Positions 12,901-28,775 of a stretch of 64,000 bases of DNA are shown here, one piece after another; position 1 is the stretch's first letter, and each line of letters starts with the position of its first letter. The position numbers and the translations under genes were made by a program. Below the pieces are notes generated by a model. The model saw only the letters and a list, made by a program, of their open reading frames with translations. It did no database searches and was not told the DNA's origin. Source of the stretch: Cristatella mucedo (Eukaryota > Bryozoa > Phylactolaemata > Cristatellidae); the NCBI GenBank assembly GCA_009760855.2, contig WPIO01000021.1, forward strand, positions 5,521,001-5,585,000, in the 5' to 3' direction.

Positions 12901-15900
12901 AAACAAGCTAACTTGCCACGCCTGCCAGCATCATTCCGACAGCGGTATGCCACTGCCCGATAATACACGGCTGTTGCAAACCAGCCACATGGCAGGCAAC
13001 GTATTGGGGGCCCTGTTGGAGGCAGACACTACAAAAAAAAAATTAAAAGATAGATACTTTATTTGCATTGCACACTAGAGAGCTTAATCTCTATCCAGGC
13101 GCTTCACGTACGCCGAAGAGCTCGAGCCCACGATCTCGGCCGTCCAAGGCAAGCACCTTACCCCTGGGCCAAACAAAACAGGCTGGCACCGGCGACGCCG
13201 GGGGGCAGGGAGGAAGCTGACCACTGTCTCTGCTCGACCAGCAGGGGCGAGTGCTGTAGGAGACTTACGTGCTGGACGGCGCCGCCATGCTGGGACAGCT
13301 TGCAGTCGTGCAGCAGTCCGACACGGCTCCGTACAGCAGGCTCACGTGCTCGGCCAACGAGATCGCTACAGCGAGCACAATAGGACGACGGCGACGTCAG
13401 GCGGCACTCTCATGCTCTCGCTGGCTTACTCCAAGCGCCCTCGGCGACTGGCCGCCCATCGCAAGAGCGGCTTGCGCCACAGCTAGGGTGGCTGCCGGGC
13501 GAGCACTTGGCCGACGACGACCGATGGAGTGAGCAGCCGGCTCCGAGCGGCGAGAGCAGCAAGAAACAGCCAACCAGTAACAGCTGCACTCGAGTAAAAG
13601 AGATGGCGAAAGCGAGGCTCTGTTTAAAAGAGTGCAGAGCCTCGGTGGAAAGCAGCACAGCAGCATCTGCATTCGACCGAGCGCATTCGCAGAGAATCCT
13701 TAAAAGAAAAGCAGAATCTGCGTAAAAACTTTTCAAAAGGTCAAGCGACCGTCGGCCGCGGTATTGAGTGACGAAAAGAATTTCGCTCCGAGCCTGGGAC
13801 GATCCCCTATGCGTTTCCGGTGACTGCGTGCTCTTCAGATTGACCTGTCGAGGATATTGTTCATTCAATGCTCATCGCAGGGCTGTAAAACCTCGGCTTT
13901 CAATTTCCAATTGCGAGCCCTAGCTGAATCGCGGGGCACTGCGTGAAATGGATGTGTAAGCTTACTTATAATTGCAACTCGCATGCCAAGCTGCAGTCAT
14001 TGAGATTGCCACTACACGACTTACAAGCATCGAGGCAAGCAGGGGAGCCCGCGAGCCGACTGCGCCACGTCGTCTCCCTAGCAACCGTGAATGGCAGAGT
14101 GTGTACGTGCGGCCTTTAGCAAACTGCAGCCAGCCCAGCGCACCAGCGCGAGTTGCATAATTGGCAGCAATGCGATACCTATCGAACCAGGGGAGCTGAT
14201 AAAAGGATCGGCAGGCAGCGAATTTTTTTATAATTAGCCTAGTAATTTTTAAAGTACAAACCAGTGGGCATGAGTGCCTAAGCTTCTCCTTCAGTCCTTC
14301 GATGAATCCCTGTCAAGGGATTGTATCTAAGGGTGGCTTGCCAAAAATCTAGCTACCTGGTTCTGTCTCAGCTGGACTACTGCAATACCATTTTGGCTGG
14401 GCTGCCGGTAAAAACTTTTAGGCCACTGCAGCTCGAATGAACACGGCTGAAAGGCTAGTCGAGAAATACAAGAGGTTCAGCCACACGTCTCTCCTTTGCT
14501 GAAGGAGCTGCAATGGCTCCCTGTCGATAAACGGATACAGAGCCAAATTTCGTACTGACCGCCAAGGCTTGCCATGCCTTGTCTCTTTCATGCCTAGCAA
14601 AACTCCTGCACTAGTTTCAGTCTTCGTGCACTCAGGCTCTCTATGGACAATAAAATAGATTTTCATTTCCTATGCTTAAAGGTCGTTTGGCTACAGAAGC
14701 TTTTGCTCTGCAGGTCCCTAATAATGGAATTCACTTCCACAATTCTTATGCAACGACACGTACTCTCCTGCTGCCAACTTCTGCATATACTTTCAACGCA
14801 CTTCTACGACCGTCCTACAGACTCAGCTATGCTGGCTACCTGCTTAGACTTTGATGGGGGGGGGGCAATCAAACCCTTTGTTGCATATTGCCCTATCTTT
14901 GCATATTGTGGAGGCATCAGCACACTTACTTATTACACTTATTAACACCACCACCCAGGCTGGGCAAAGGTCAGCAGAGCACAGACCTCGGTCGGTTGAA
15001 CAATGAACAATCCTACGAAGCCGGGCTCTGAGCCCATGCTCACGTGAGAGCTCTCACCTACCAGCTCAGCAAGGACCAAGATGATTCAGCAGTTCAGCCT
15101 AATGAGTAAAGGGTTGAGAAAGCAAGCCGGTGGGGGCCTGCTGCTGACCAATTCCAGAAAAGCCCTCGTTGCTCGACCGAGCTGCAATCTGGGAGCAATT
15201 AATTCCATGGCAATCTCACGAAATAGCAGATGCGAGGAAAAACACGAATCGCCACGGCTAACCAGAGCCACGGCAGGCAACGAACATGGTTTAGGACCAG
15301 AATCCAGACCGGACCGTCGTCGAGACAAGGGAAAGTCCGCCTGCCGGTCTGCCTCTAGTGCTCACGCAGGCAGGGGGCGGGAGGAAGGGAGGGAGGGAAG
15401 GTAAGCAGCAGCAGCAGCAGCGGGGCAGCTCGACCAGAGACACGTGGGCGCCCCACGGTCCGCAGTCACTGGCAGAGAGGGCAGCCCGAAGCACCTAGAG
15501 CGGTCGGCCCACATCGGAGCGCTCCGGTCAGATCCCGCCGACCCGAGAGAGGCTAGAACCTAGAGAGCCGCTGCGCAGATGCGCTCTGCCAGGACAGGCG
15601 CCGATGACAAGAGATCGCGATGACGCGACGCGAGACAACGGGGCAGCATCCCATGAACAAGCGTGCGCCTACACGGAGCGAGTGAACGAACGAACAAGCA
15701 CGCGAGATTGCGGTTTTTTGGACGTGCACACGTGCGTGAGTGATGCGCATGCATACATCTGTGTGCACGCACGTGAGAGCGGGCACACGTCACGCATGTA
15801 AGCACGAGCGTGGGCACACACACAGGCACGTTTACGCGTATGCTTGTATTGCGCGGGCTATCGTGCTTGTGTGTGCGCGTGTTTGAGAGAGTTGTGTGCA

Positions 15901-16394
15901 CACTTGTGGCAACGTGATGTGTGCACATGCCAGTGCAGATGTTGCACAGCGGTGCAAGGGATAGTGATGCTCAGCCGTTCCATGCAGCAGTCGTCACTGG
16001 CACGTGACGACGAAGGACGGACGGCAGTTACTTTCCACTTGGCACGTGCCTATTTGATAGCTGCTAGCGCGAAGCGCTGCCGGCGGCAGGGATGCAGCAG
16101 AGGGCTCGGCAGAGCAAGAAGAAGAGGGCAGGGGAAGAAAACCGTGCCCCAGGGGGAGCATGCAGCTGCAGCAGGAGGGACGACTCACTGTGCCATGCCA
16201 GCCACTCTTCGAGAGACACGCCGTTTGGAAGGCGGACAAGAGTTTCGAGACGCGCGACGTCGGCCACGTCGACAAGGTACAGCGCCGCGTCGGGCAGCGA
16301 CGACTCGATGTAGGACGGCCGCTTGCACGCCACGTCAAATGTGCCATTGGTGGCCGGCGGGGACGGCGGCTCCTTGTCCTTTCTCTTGCTTCGC
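7836..16394 (-). CDS. MOB2: MOB2-like kinase activator, Mob1/phocein domain
   Basis: Minus-strand exons 16394-16189, 13365-13269, 8846-8722 and 8185-7836 join in phase (2, 1, 2, 1) and give 258 residues before the stop. Donors are GTGAGT, GTAAGT and GTACGC; acceptors are GCTTGCAG, CGCTGTAG, TTTTTCAG and CGTTGCAG. In order the product shows SLEEWLAWHTISLAEHVSLL, the zinc ligand pair DCCTTASC, QYMWQDDKGKKVKCSAQQYT, LFPLKHGISFPQNFL, CRYLLHVTVHLYYAHH with the second zinc ligand pair (His/His), and FSLLDPKE. The CRYL and LLDPKE motifs point to MOB2 rather than MOB1, MOB3 or MOB4. MOB2 proteins bind the N-terminal region of NDR (STK38-type) kinases and compete with MOB1. The C terminus carries an Ala-rich extension of about 40 residues. 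The N-terminal methionine is not in these exons; see the candidate at 22598-22626. Introns are 2.8, 4.4 and 0.5 kb. Confidence 0.9.
8186..8721. other. MOB2 intron (last)
   Basis: This is intron sequence on the minus strand. It holds a GCA/CAG repeat near 8635-8652 and a short palindromic stretch near 8290-8330. I see no gene. Confidence 0.6.
9882..9976. repeat. (CA)n microsatellite
   Basis: An almost pure CA array of about 95 bases in the second-to-last MOB2 intron. The only break is a single G near 9959. Confidence 0.95.
10081..10690 (-). mobile_element. L2/CR1-like LINE, 3' end (family A)
   Basis: On the minus strand this encodes the extreme C terminus of a non-LTR reverse transcriptase: LTFRSLHSMAPAYLSEILPH, FGDRAFSSYAPTAWNSLPT and NLKTYLFRTAF. 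After a 3' UTR it ends with AAAGCGCCTAGAAAGAGATT, a CTGAGGGCGC block and ATT repeats. It is nearly identical in layout to the copy at 63525-64000. The 5' truncation is typical of LINE insertion. Confidence 0.85.
11031..11165 (-). mobile_element. tRNA-derived SINE, family 1 (old copy)
   Basis: On the minus strand a tRNA-like head (TAAGGTGCTCGC, GGTCGTGGGTTCGAGTC) is followed by a GGCGATCCT block, a CCACTGCAAGCGG-type block and a GAGGCTGTTAAATCA end. All of these are shared with the copies at 52096 and 59690. Confidence 0.7.
13040..13180 (-). mobile_element. tRNA-derived SINE, family 2 with LINE-type tail
   Basis: Read on the minus strand, a head with GGTAAGGTGCTTGCC and GATCGTGGGCTCGAG is followed by GAAGCGCCTGGATAGAGATT and AAGCTCTC, then an AT-rich end. 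The tail matches the 3' end of LINE family A. Confidence 0.7.
14330..14860 (+). mobile_element. Non-LTR retrotransposon 3' fragment (family B)
   Basis: Decayed reverse transcriptase C terminus with frameshifts: SQLDYCNTILAGLP, then pieces matching the better copy at 43560-44185 (LLKELGW, VGDRSVSSAGPRLWNSLPQF). It ends near a run of G at 14857. No intact frame remains. Confidence 0.7.
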
Positions 16395-18277
16395 CTGCAA
16401 GCCAGCCAGGCATGGGGAAGAGCTGCAGCAGCAGCAGCAGCAGCAGCAGCAAACCAGCAACGGGTGCCGTCCGCCTTGCCGGAGGGCTCTGACGTCAGCA
16501 GTGCTGTCTCCAAGCAGTCAAACGACCGGTCTCGAGCAAGCTAAGGAGGTAAGACGGCCTGGCTGGGCCCCGAGGTGAGGCAGATCTGAGGTGGCAGGCC
16601 TCAGCTGCTGCCCCAGCAGCAGCAGCAGCAGCATCGTCGGCGAGCCACAGGCCACGCAGCAGCCGCTGGGCTACAAGACCAAGTTGTGAATGAAACTCCC
16701 AATACCGTAGGGTCGGTGGCAAAAAGACTACGGCCACCGGTTGACGGTAGCTGTGCCAGTGTGGGTTGCCTGGTTTGCTGAGCGATGTAGTGTAGCGATA
16801 GTAGAAATCGAGAAAGGCTGGGCAACTTGGCACATCCCAGGCGATGCATGCTGGAGTGGGGAAAGCACGCTCCGGTTGAGGGAGGCCCAGCAAAACGTTT
16901 CCCGAAGCAGACAGCTGCCAATTTCGTGATGCCTCCGGCGGACCGAGCCCAGCTGACCACCTTAGCAGCCAGTCTCTCCCTCTCTACCCTAGACCCTAGC
17001 AGCACGGCACACGGAGCATAGTTGAAACTCATTTTACGGCCTGTGGAGCCCAAAGCAACACTATAACAGGCACCGAAAAAAGTGCATTCGATGTAACACA
17101 TGCCACCTCATCATTGCGACTGGCAGGACATGGCTTTGTGCCGTCTCTCGTTCATGAGCTACGTGAATAGCAAGGCCTGGCCGGCTAAGCCAGTGAGCTG
17201 GGAACAAAGCCGGCTCGAGGTGTCACAGCTGCTGTCCTGCAGCCTGCAAGTGGCTGGGCTAGGGGCCTGGGTGCCGGACCATCGCTCGGTCTGAGTAGCT
17301 AGGAGAGCAGAGCACAGGGGGAAGTGCCACAACGGCAAACCCCTCCCGGCTCCCTGCTTGCATCACGCATCAATCATCGCTCAGGTAGCCCGGCGAGAGA
17401 GATGGCGACAAAAGAAGAGGAAGACACTGCCAGCTTCTACCGACTGCTTGACAGGTGCAGCCACCAACCAGAAACAATGAGAGTGCAGCAACACAAAGGG
17501 CACGAGCTCGGCAGTCCCCCAGACCCGATTGTTGCCAGTCCTTTATTCAAACAAAGCTGCTTTCAGTGGTGTAGCCCAGCTCAAAAAAGAATCGACGCGC
17601 TGGCGCTCTCCACCCCGGCCGCCCTCTCTGCCTCGGCCGCCGCAGCCTGCTGCGCAGGCTGCGCGTCAACTGACGCCTGTTTGGCCACCTTGCACTCTCT
17701 CGCGGCTGCTGCCACGACATGCACTCAGATGAAATCGCGCGATGAAATGCAGATCCAGAGTAGCGGTGGAAGCAGCATGGCAGCAGCAGGCGCGCGTGCA
17801 CAGACGGGTCGGCAAGTGGCACCTGAAGAATGCAGCGACGAACAGAGGAACTGGGCAAAACACTCCGAGAGCAGGTCGTGAGGTGAGAAAGCGTGAAAGG
17901 CTGAGGAGCGATGGTGGTCAACGAGAAGTAGGAACAGGTGCCATAGCAAGCGGTCACGACCAACAAGGTGCTGACTAAACTCGAGTGGGTGGTGCAGCGT
18001 GTAGGCAGTGGCACTGGCAGTACGTGCACAACCGGGCACATTAGTGGCCAGCAGATCGCTACATAGCAGATGAATCTTTTTTTAAGCTGCAGCCACTACT
18101 GCGACGTCTCCCGTCCGAGCAGACCTACTAAAGACAGTGCATGCTTCCACTGGAAGCCCGGCGTCTTCATTCTCTCTGCCTTTGCCTGTCTGTCTCTCAC
18201 TCACTCACTCACTCACTCACTCCACTCACTCACTCACTCACTCACTCACTCACTCACTCACTCACTCACTCACTCAC

Positions 18278-18367
<90 letters not shown>

Positions 18368-21300
18368 GTCCCATTCTTCCTGTCTTCTCTCTATCCGTGT
18401 GTCTCCTTCTCATCAATCTCAGCCTCGGTTTCTCCCTTACTATTCATAACCTGCTTCTTGCCTGTCTACCTGCCTGGCTGTAGGTCTGCTCATCCATCTG
18501 TATATCTGAAGGTCGGTCTCTTTTTCAATCTGAGCAGCAGCATCCAGAGGGGAGGAAGAGGAGCGGAAGCGATGGCTGTCTGCTCCTGCTGCTGAAGTTC
18601 CACCAGCGTATTCCGATGCTCAAGCTGGCAGATGGTCCTTCCCGACCACCACTGAGGCACTTCTAACCAAACACGTCTAGCTCCCTAACCCCATAACCTA
18701 ACTGTTACCTGGCAGACTGCTTGAGAGTACATGAGCAGCAATCCACCGAATGCATTCCTGCATCCAGCAGGCATGCTGCAGCAGCATCACTTAGAGGCCC
18801 ATAGTATGATGACTCATGCCGGCTGCCCAAGCCGAGGATGCCCGGCACCAGCCACGTGCAGCAGCCATCCCCCAGCGACCGGCCGGAGGCCATGCCATAA
18901 TGAATACCAGCACTATCACATAAGACGCGCGTCGATTCGACACTCTAGCAACCCAGCCATCAGTCCTTCCGTGTCCGTAGGGCTGGCAGGCCTCCAGCCG
19001 ATCCCTCTGCAAAGTTAATGTGGTTGCTAAGCATCGCCTGCTCCAACTCATGCAACCCGGGATGTTGCAGCAGAGACTAACCAGACTCCATGGAGCCGTC
19101 AGCGTGGAGCAGAGTGGGCCTTCCAGAGAGCCGTTTCCTTTCGACATTCTAAAGACGGGACCCCGTTGAGCCATAGGCAGCATCGGACGGGATCACTGCG
19201 CACCGAAGACACGGTGACTCCACGCCGAGGCACTCGCCCCTGTGGCCCCGTGGCCATGCTGGAGAGCACGAGGCACCGGCCGGCGGAAGGCATCCGATGA
19301 GCTGGACTCGGCGGCAATGAGGTGCGTGTGAGCTGACGAGGCACTGGCTGCAGCACAGCTGCATTGCTACACGCGAGTGAATGCCTCGAAGCTACCAAGG
19401 CGGCTGACCAGCAGTGTGCCAAAGATCCATTGCAATGAGCGGCCAGCAGCAGTGGCTGCTACAGGAAACCAGACGACACATAAATGCAATCGATACCCGT
19501 GGTTTCAGGCAGCCTCCTATAGCCTACTTATGTAACTTCATGCCCCAGACAATATCTGATACAGTTAGCTCGTGTGTGAGTCATAGCTGTTCAACTTCCA
19601 CGAAAAAAGCCTCATCGGGAAGTGAAGCATGTCTCCACGGAAATCTTCATTTCCCTAGCGCCTCTCCCTGGTAGCCTCATGCTAGTGCTGCTGCACAGAT
19701 CGCCACGCTTGGCCCATGAGCTCGAGGCTGCCTAGTAACAGCAATGCACCGCACCTACTGTAAGGTGGTGCACATGCATAACCAGTGTGCTTCCGGAGGC
19801 GACAGCCCGAGTCGTAGGGCACTTTTTGACTGTGGAACCTTTGGCTACTCTGCTGGCAGGCGATGTTGCTCATCATGCACGGTTCACCTGCACAGGTCAA
19901 ATCATAATTTTCCTTTCGACAGCTCAACCGAAACGTGCTGGGGGAACAGGGGTGCAACTTTATGGTCCCGAGAACTGGCAGCAACCAACCAGCAGGGTGT
20001 CTACCGATCAGTGCCACTGGGACTTGGGCACTCGCCTAGTGAGCAAGCAAAAATCCAGTATACCTTTGCATCAACATGAGATCAGCAAGACCCATCCTAG
20101 GAGCTAGGGCTTAGCTTAATGGCATCTTATCTCTCAGCCGATCGGCCGGCAAGGATGCCAAAAAGGTCATGCTGCTGCTGCTGCTGCTGCTGCTGCCACT
20201 TTAACAGATGCTAGCAGCTGACCTGCTCCAACTCCACACATCGTGGAAAGAGGCCCCAGCCAAGCAAGGCATGAGACACCGACCTTCTTGGGGTGGCCAA
20301 TCACATATAGCCTGATGGAGATCCACGAGGTCCTTTCGACCGCAGGCGCCGGAAAAGCAGCCACCGAGGCGGCAGCGCACGAAAGAAGAGCTCATCATGC
20401 ATGCTTGCTGGTCAAGCAAAAAAAACGTGCTATGAGCTCAGCAGTATTTTACCAGGCCGGAGCACGGTGCCTCAAGTACTGCCGTGCGGTAGAGGCACCA
20501 GATGGGCCACTACCAAGCCATCCGACTGACTTGAGCGTTGTCGATTCGTCAGTTCCTGCGATGAGAGGGTGGGAGGGGAGGCACAACGCCGAGCGCTGGC
20601 ACAGCTCGGCTGGAGTGGGCTAGAGTGGGCGCTGCCGGCAGGGCCCCAAGCCACCGAGCAGCCATCCACCATGCGAGCGAGCGTGGCTGCGAGCTGGATG
20701 CAACGATGGCAGCATGGAGCTCGGTTTGTCGGCTCACAGCAGACAGCTACAGGCGCTGCTGCCGGGGGGGGGGAGTAGAGGATGAGGCATCGAGCATGGG
20801 AGAGTGGCATAGCAAAAGCAGTCGCGTTCGAGCTGAACCATTCGCCGAGCAGACCAGAACTGCGAGTTCTTGGCAGGGTCCGTCTCAGTTCCATGGCAAT
20901 GCCAGATCCTGGCGCCAGCCCGAGCTATCAAACAACAGCAGAGGCTGCTGCCAACTCGTGATCGGTTGCCCAACCGACATTCGTCAGGGTGTGCAGGTCT
21001 ACGGAGACTGCCACGGCGTTTCTCCTTGCCTTGACTTGCAACAGCAGCAGAAGTAAAAGCAGCAGCAACAGGAGTGCACTAGCAGCAGCAGTGCCAGCCA
21101 CAAGCACCCGAGCTTAGAGGCTTTTATCCTCATCAAGAATAGCAAAGCAGCTACAGAGACTGCCCGGAGCTTACGCCACTGCAACTCGAATCTGGCGACA
21201 GCCTTCCTCTTAAACCTACACTAGTTCAAATCCAAATCGCAAGTCATCGTGTCTACGATCTGCTCCTGACGTCGGCTACTCTAATTTGAGCATTCAGCCG

Positions 21301-22597
21301 TTAGATTCCCGGATGAGATCAAATCAGTGATTATTCTCCATTCACGATCATTAAAAAAACTCCTAAAACAAGTGTGACTCTAACGAGGCCACCAGCCAAC
21401 CAAGACGGTTACCACGACAACTGGTCGGTTTCATGCTCTGCCGAGCATCAACCGATGTATCGGGCTCGAAACCATGGCCATCTGCTTCCTGCAGGTCACA
21501 TCACCACTGGCTGCCCTGGTTTGGGTCGACACAAAGGCCAGCAAGATCTGGGATCCAAAGCTCGATGGCAGCTTCATTAATCAGGCCGTGAGGACAAGCA
21601 AAGGAGCTAGCAGGAGCACACTGAAGCCAGCACTGAGGCACAGCACGGTCGCTAGCAAAGCACGAAAAAGGTCAATCACAAACCAGGACACGAAATTGTG
21701 GGTAGTGAGAATGCACCTACGAGAGGTGCCGATTGTGTCAGTTCACAACACCCACCTAGCCACCAAGGAGATGAAAAGAATCTGGTAGCGAACCCGAGGA
21801 TCTGCTCGAGCCTGCTGCGGTTAGGGTGCTTGCTGTGGCCCACAAACACCAGCTGGCTGGCATTTCCGAGTAGCAGATTAGTGCGGCAAGAAGCTTATAG
21901 CTTTTACAGTGACCCCCCCCCCCCCCCCCCACCCGTTCCAAGCCCTGCTGAGCTCAACAGCTCGGTCGACAAGATTCGGCATGGTTAACCACAGCCAAGA
22001 CAGTAGGCCTTGTAGCCGTTTCAGTCATCTGCTTTCGGCCGGGCCAGTGTGGAAGAGGGCTGACAGCCTGGGCGGATGGCCGATAGCAGGATCAGATTAG
22101 CAGCAGTTCCTAGAGGAAGCCGGTCTGCAGAAAAGAGACATAGAGACATAGGGACTTTGCATAGCTGTGGCCAGCCCGGGGCGATCAGCGGTCTCCACAC
22201 AGGAGTGCCGGGATCAATCGCTTAGTCAAGCGATTGCAGATGGTAATGCAAGAGAGCCTCCAGGCTTCGTCGGGCACAGATAAGAGTGCAAATAGTCGAC
22301 GGATCGAACTCGGAACCAAAAAAGCAACCACTAAGAACAATAAAGAACTGCGGGCCTGGTGTACGCGGGAGGCTCGCACAGCGAGATTCCCGCCAATCCG
22401 AGGCCAGCAACAGCCACGAAGCAAGCGAGACTCCTTACGGCGAGCCAGACCGGGAGCCCGCCGTTCCCATGCGTTTCCAAAGACGCGTGGTGGCGGCCAG
22501 CTGCACATGGGTCGGCAGCGGTGCCGCTGCTGCTTGCAGGCACCTGCGACGGTCAGCCGTCTGAAGGAAAATAGCATGGGCCTCGCTTTTTACTCAC
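16395..22597. other. GC-rich region, possible first intron of the MOB2-like gene
   Basis: Apart from the CTCA/CT array I see no recognisable coding segment. Open frames are long on both strands because stop codons are rare in GC-rich DNA and CAG repeats (16425-16450, 16612-16632, 20170-20195); none shows a known domain. Confidence 0.45.
18195..18358. repeat. Compound (CTCA)n-(CT)n array
   Basis: About 21 CTCA units with one interruption pass directly into about 39 CT units. The strand switch from tetramer to dimer is sharp at 18281. Confidence 0.95.
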
Positions 22598-22626
22598 CAT
22601 GCAAGCCGCATGTTGCTGAGGTACAT
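22598..22626 (-). CDS. Candidate first coding exon of the MOB2-like gene
   Basis: A minus-strand ATG at 22626 (a second in frame at 22611) is followed by a strong donor, ATG|GTGAGTA, at 22598/22597. It ends in phase 2, exactly what the exon at 16394 needs, and the joined start reads MRLAWRSKRKDKEPP from the second ATG. Other MOB2 genes also have a short, poorly conserved first exon. The intron would be 6.2 kb. A match of this size can arise by chance, so this is a candidate only. Confidence 0.35.
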
Positions 22627-22815
22627 GCTTGTGCTGGCAGAGCGACCGCGCGAGTATGGCTAAGCCATATAACCCAGCGCTGGATCGGACCAGGCTACCG
22701 CCAGACCGAGGCTCTTAAGAGGGGACACTAGGAAGCATGAGTCGGAGGCGGGCCTACGTGTTTACGTAATAGGTCACGTGCTTAACAACCCGCGAGCAGG
22801 CAACACGCCTACTTC

Positions 22816-26085
<3,270 letters not shown>

Positions 26086-26175
26086 TGATTCTCTTGCAGA
26101 GCTTTAATGCTCTCGGATAGAGATTAAGTTTTCTTAGGGCACTATGAACACGGCCTACTATTATTATTAAAAAAT
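26086..26175 (+). mobile_element. LINE/SINE 3' tail fragment
   Basis: GCTCTCGGATAGAGATTAAG, then TTTTCTTAGGGCACTATG and an ATT-rich end: the tail shared by LINE family A and SINE family 2. The head is not recognisable. Confidence 0.55.
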
Positions 26176-26967
26176 ATCTTATTGTCAATATACAGCCTCT
26201 AAGATTAATTGCAATAAAACAGACAAAAAGTAGATAGCTGTGCTTGGTACAAATTTATAATTTCAAAAGCAATGCACTGCTTCCACGAAAGTCAGCTGGG
26301 AGAATCGAGGGGGATGGCAAGACATGGACGAACATAGCTCTCTACGAGGGAAACCGCAGAACAACGGTCAAGCACTCCTGACGGGTCTCTGGCTTTTACT
26401 TCTGAGAGTGAGTACCGAATTCATAGAAAGGTTGCAGCAAAAAATAGGTTTCTCTTCAGTAAAAATACTTTAGAGCCGCATCAGGATTAATATAGCTACA
26501 CACGGAAAATTAGTTGGGATACCAAACTGCCAGCATTGCTCCACGAGTGCTTTGGGAGTCAACTGGCATCCGGCCAATGTACCATGGCCACAGGGTCAAG
26601 CTTACCCCTAATGTGGGATTGCAGCCGATGCGTTTACGAAGACTGACTTCCTTTGGTTTAGACGAGTCGCCAGAGTATAATGTTGAGTACATGCATGCTG
26701 CTTGCATTTGTGCTTGCAGTGTAAATAACATTTCGCTTAGGATTCCTCGAACACCAGAATACATTTGGCACTTGTGCCTCGAGTGTGTAGGTTTTAGTTA
26801 TGAAAACACCACCATATGTCATATAGCAATGTCTGTGAAAAGAAAAAGATGAGAGAGATTACGAAAGGTAGAGAAAGAGTAGGGATATAGAAGAGAGAGA
26901 AAGAGGAGGTGCGAGAATGGGTGGAAGACAAACAATGACCGAGAGAGACACACGGAGACAGATTGGG

Positions 26968-26971
<4 letters not shown>

Positions 26972-27015
<44 letters not shown>

Positions 27016-27016
27016 C

Positions 27017-27059
<43 letters not shown>

Positions 27060-27133
27060 GGGGAATGAGGGAGAGACAGAGTGAGGCAGGGGCTGAGACA
27101 GAAAAAGATAGATAGACTGACAGACAGACAGAC

Positions 27134-27225
<92 letters not shown>

Positions 27226-27238
27226 GGATGGATAGATG

Positions 27239-27281
<43 letters not shown>

Positions 27282-27290
27282 TGATAGAAG
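26972..27290. repeat. Compound (AT)n, (GA)n and GACA/GATA tetranucleotide array
   Basis: AT repeats at 26972-27042 pass into GA repeats, then (GACA)n mixed with GATA at 27117-27195, then (GATA)n to 27288. Open frames on the minus strand here are repeat translations. Confidence 0.95.
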
Positions 27291-28714
27291 AGGAGAGAGA
27301 AGGAGTGAGAGGGTGAAAGAAAGAGAAAGAGTGAGATAGAAAGAGAGGGAAAGAAAAAGAGAGGAGTGGTAGGATGCAGAAAGAGACCGGGGAGAGAGAG
27401 AATCAGACAACAGTAAGCCACAAGGTGCTCCTAAAATTTTGCGTGAATGACACAAAAAGAAGCACCAGTAAGTGGTGCACAGTCAATGAGACATGATCAT
27501 GATCATCGTGGTGGATGCCCTGCATAAGTCAGTTTATAGCATTTGGTAGTGACTGCACGTGAAACTTACTCATTCCCGTGCAATCAGTGAGCACGGACAT
27601 ATGTGGCTGCAAGACGGCTAGCTATGTGTGCTGTTCAACATATGCATATCCCTGGTCGTTTCACAGTTGCTAGATAAGCTGCCACCCACTTCCTACGATC
27701 AATGGATTTTAAAAGCAGTATGTAGCACTGGTATTGTAGGTGTGTGCTCATTTGGCAGCCAGGGATTGAGCAACTTGTTGTTCAGCAAATTGCTGCCTAA
27801 ATTATGTTCGGCGCTGAGACGAGCTGGCAAGCAGGCAGGCGTTGACTGTGAAGCAGCCACTGTCCAGGCTGCTCCAGCATTTCCTACGTTGTCAACTGCA
27901 GGAATCGACTGCCTCACTGCCCTGCATAGCTGTGCAACTTCCTTCTTCGGTGTGTTGCCAACGTCGGTCAGCCAATAGTAGCACGGGTCATGTGACAATG
28001 GGCTTCAGCTGCCAGCCTGCCCTTGCTGCTGACCTTTCTGTCTGTCCTCTCCACTGCACCAGCATCTACCTCTCTTCCTCCTCGAGCTGCCGTCTCGACC
28101 TCCGGAAATAGCATTAGCATGCACCATCCCGAGCTAGCCATGCCAGTTTGATTCAGTCTTAATGACCACCTCGAAGCAGCAGCACACAAGCTTGCCAGTC
28201 CGCTACATGCTATGCACTTGTTTTTCACCTAGTGTTGCTAGTGCAGCTGATGGTGACCCCCAAGGTGGACCCCCCTATCAAGGGTATGCTAAGTAAGAAA
28301 ATGCACAGCTATGCTGCTAGCAGAAGAGGTCTCTCTGTGTGAGGCTACAGACAGTAAAAGGCCTGTATATATGCCTGCTCGTGTCACTGTACCTGCCACT
28401 GCACATTTACATTAGCTTGGGTTCGCTGCCATTTTCTGCGACTTTCTGCCTAGCTAAACCAGCTAACCGTGATTGGTGCAGCCAGAACTAAACCAGGGAG
28501 GGCATCGGACCTTGACCTAGCTAGGACGAGCGGTTGTAGGGAGGCTGATAGGTACAAGGGGTGGATGGGACTAGACAGCCTTTCGAACCCATATACAGGT
28601 TGGTATAAGAGGGAGGGAAGGACCCATTGCTACCCTCACCCTACACCTATTCTTGCAACGACCATTGATGGTGTAATCACTAGCCAATCGACATGCTTCC
28701 TTTCCAGCACATGC

Positions 28715-28775
28715 TAATTGTCTGGAAAGAAATTCAGTTCTCTTAGGATGCTATAAATATACTTCTTATTATTTT
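28715..28775 (+). mobile_element. LINE 3' tail fragment
   Basis: TCTGGAAAGAAATTCAGTTC, then TCTTAGGATGCTATAAATAT and a TTATT-rich end. It matches the family A tail; nothing recognisable precedes it. Confidence 0.5.

Noticed and set aside
15844-16578. A 244-codon plus-strand frame
   Set aside because: It is antisense to the MOB2 exon 16394-16189 and GC-rich; it has Arg/Gln-rich composition and no domain.
27699-28228. Overlapping minus frames (such as DPCYYWLTDVGNTPKKEVAQ) that look coding
   Set aside because: Two frames would need a frameshift to join, no splice pair fits, and the plus strand is equally open.
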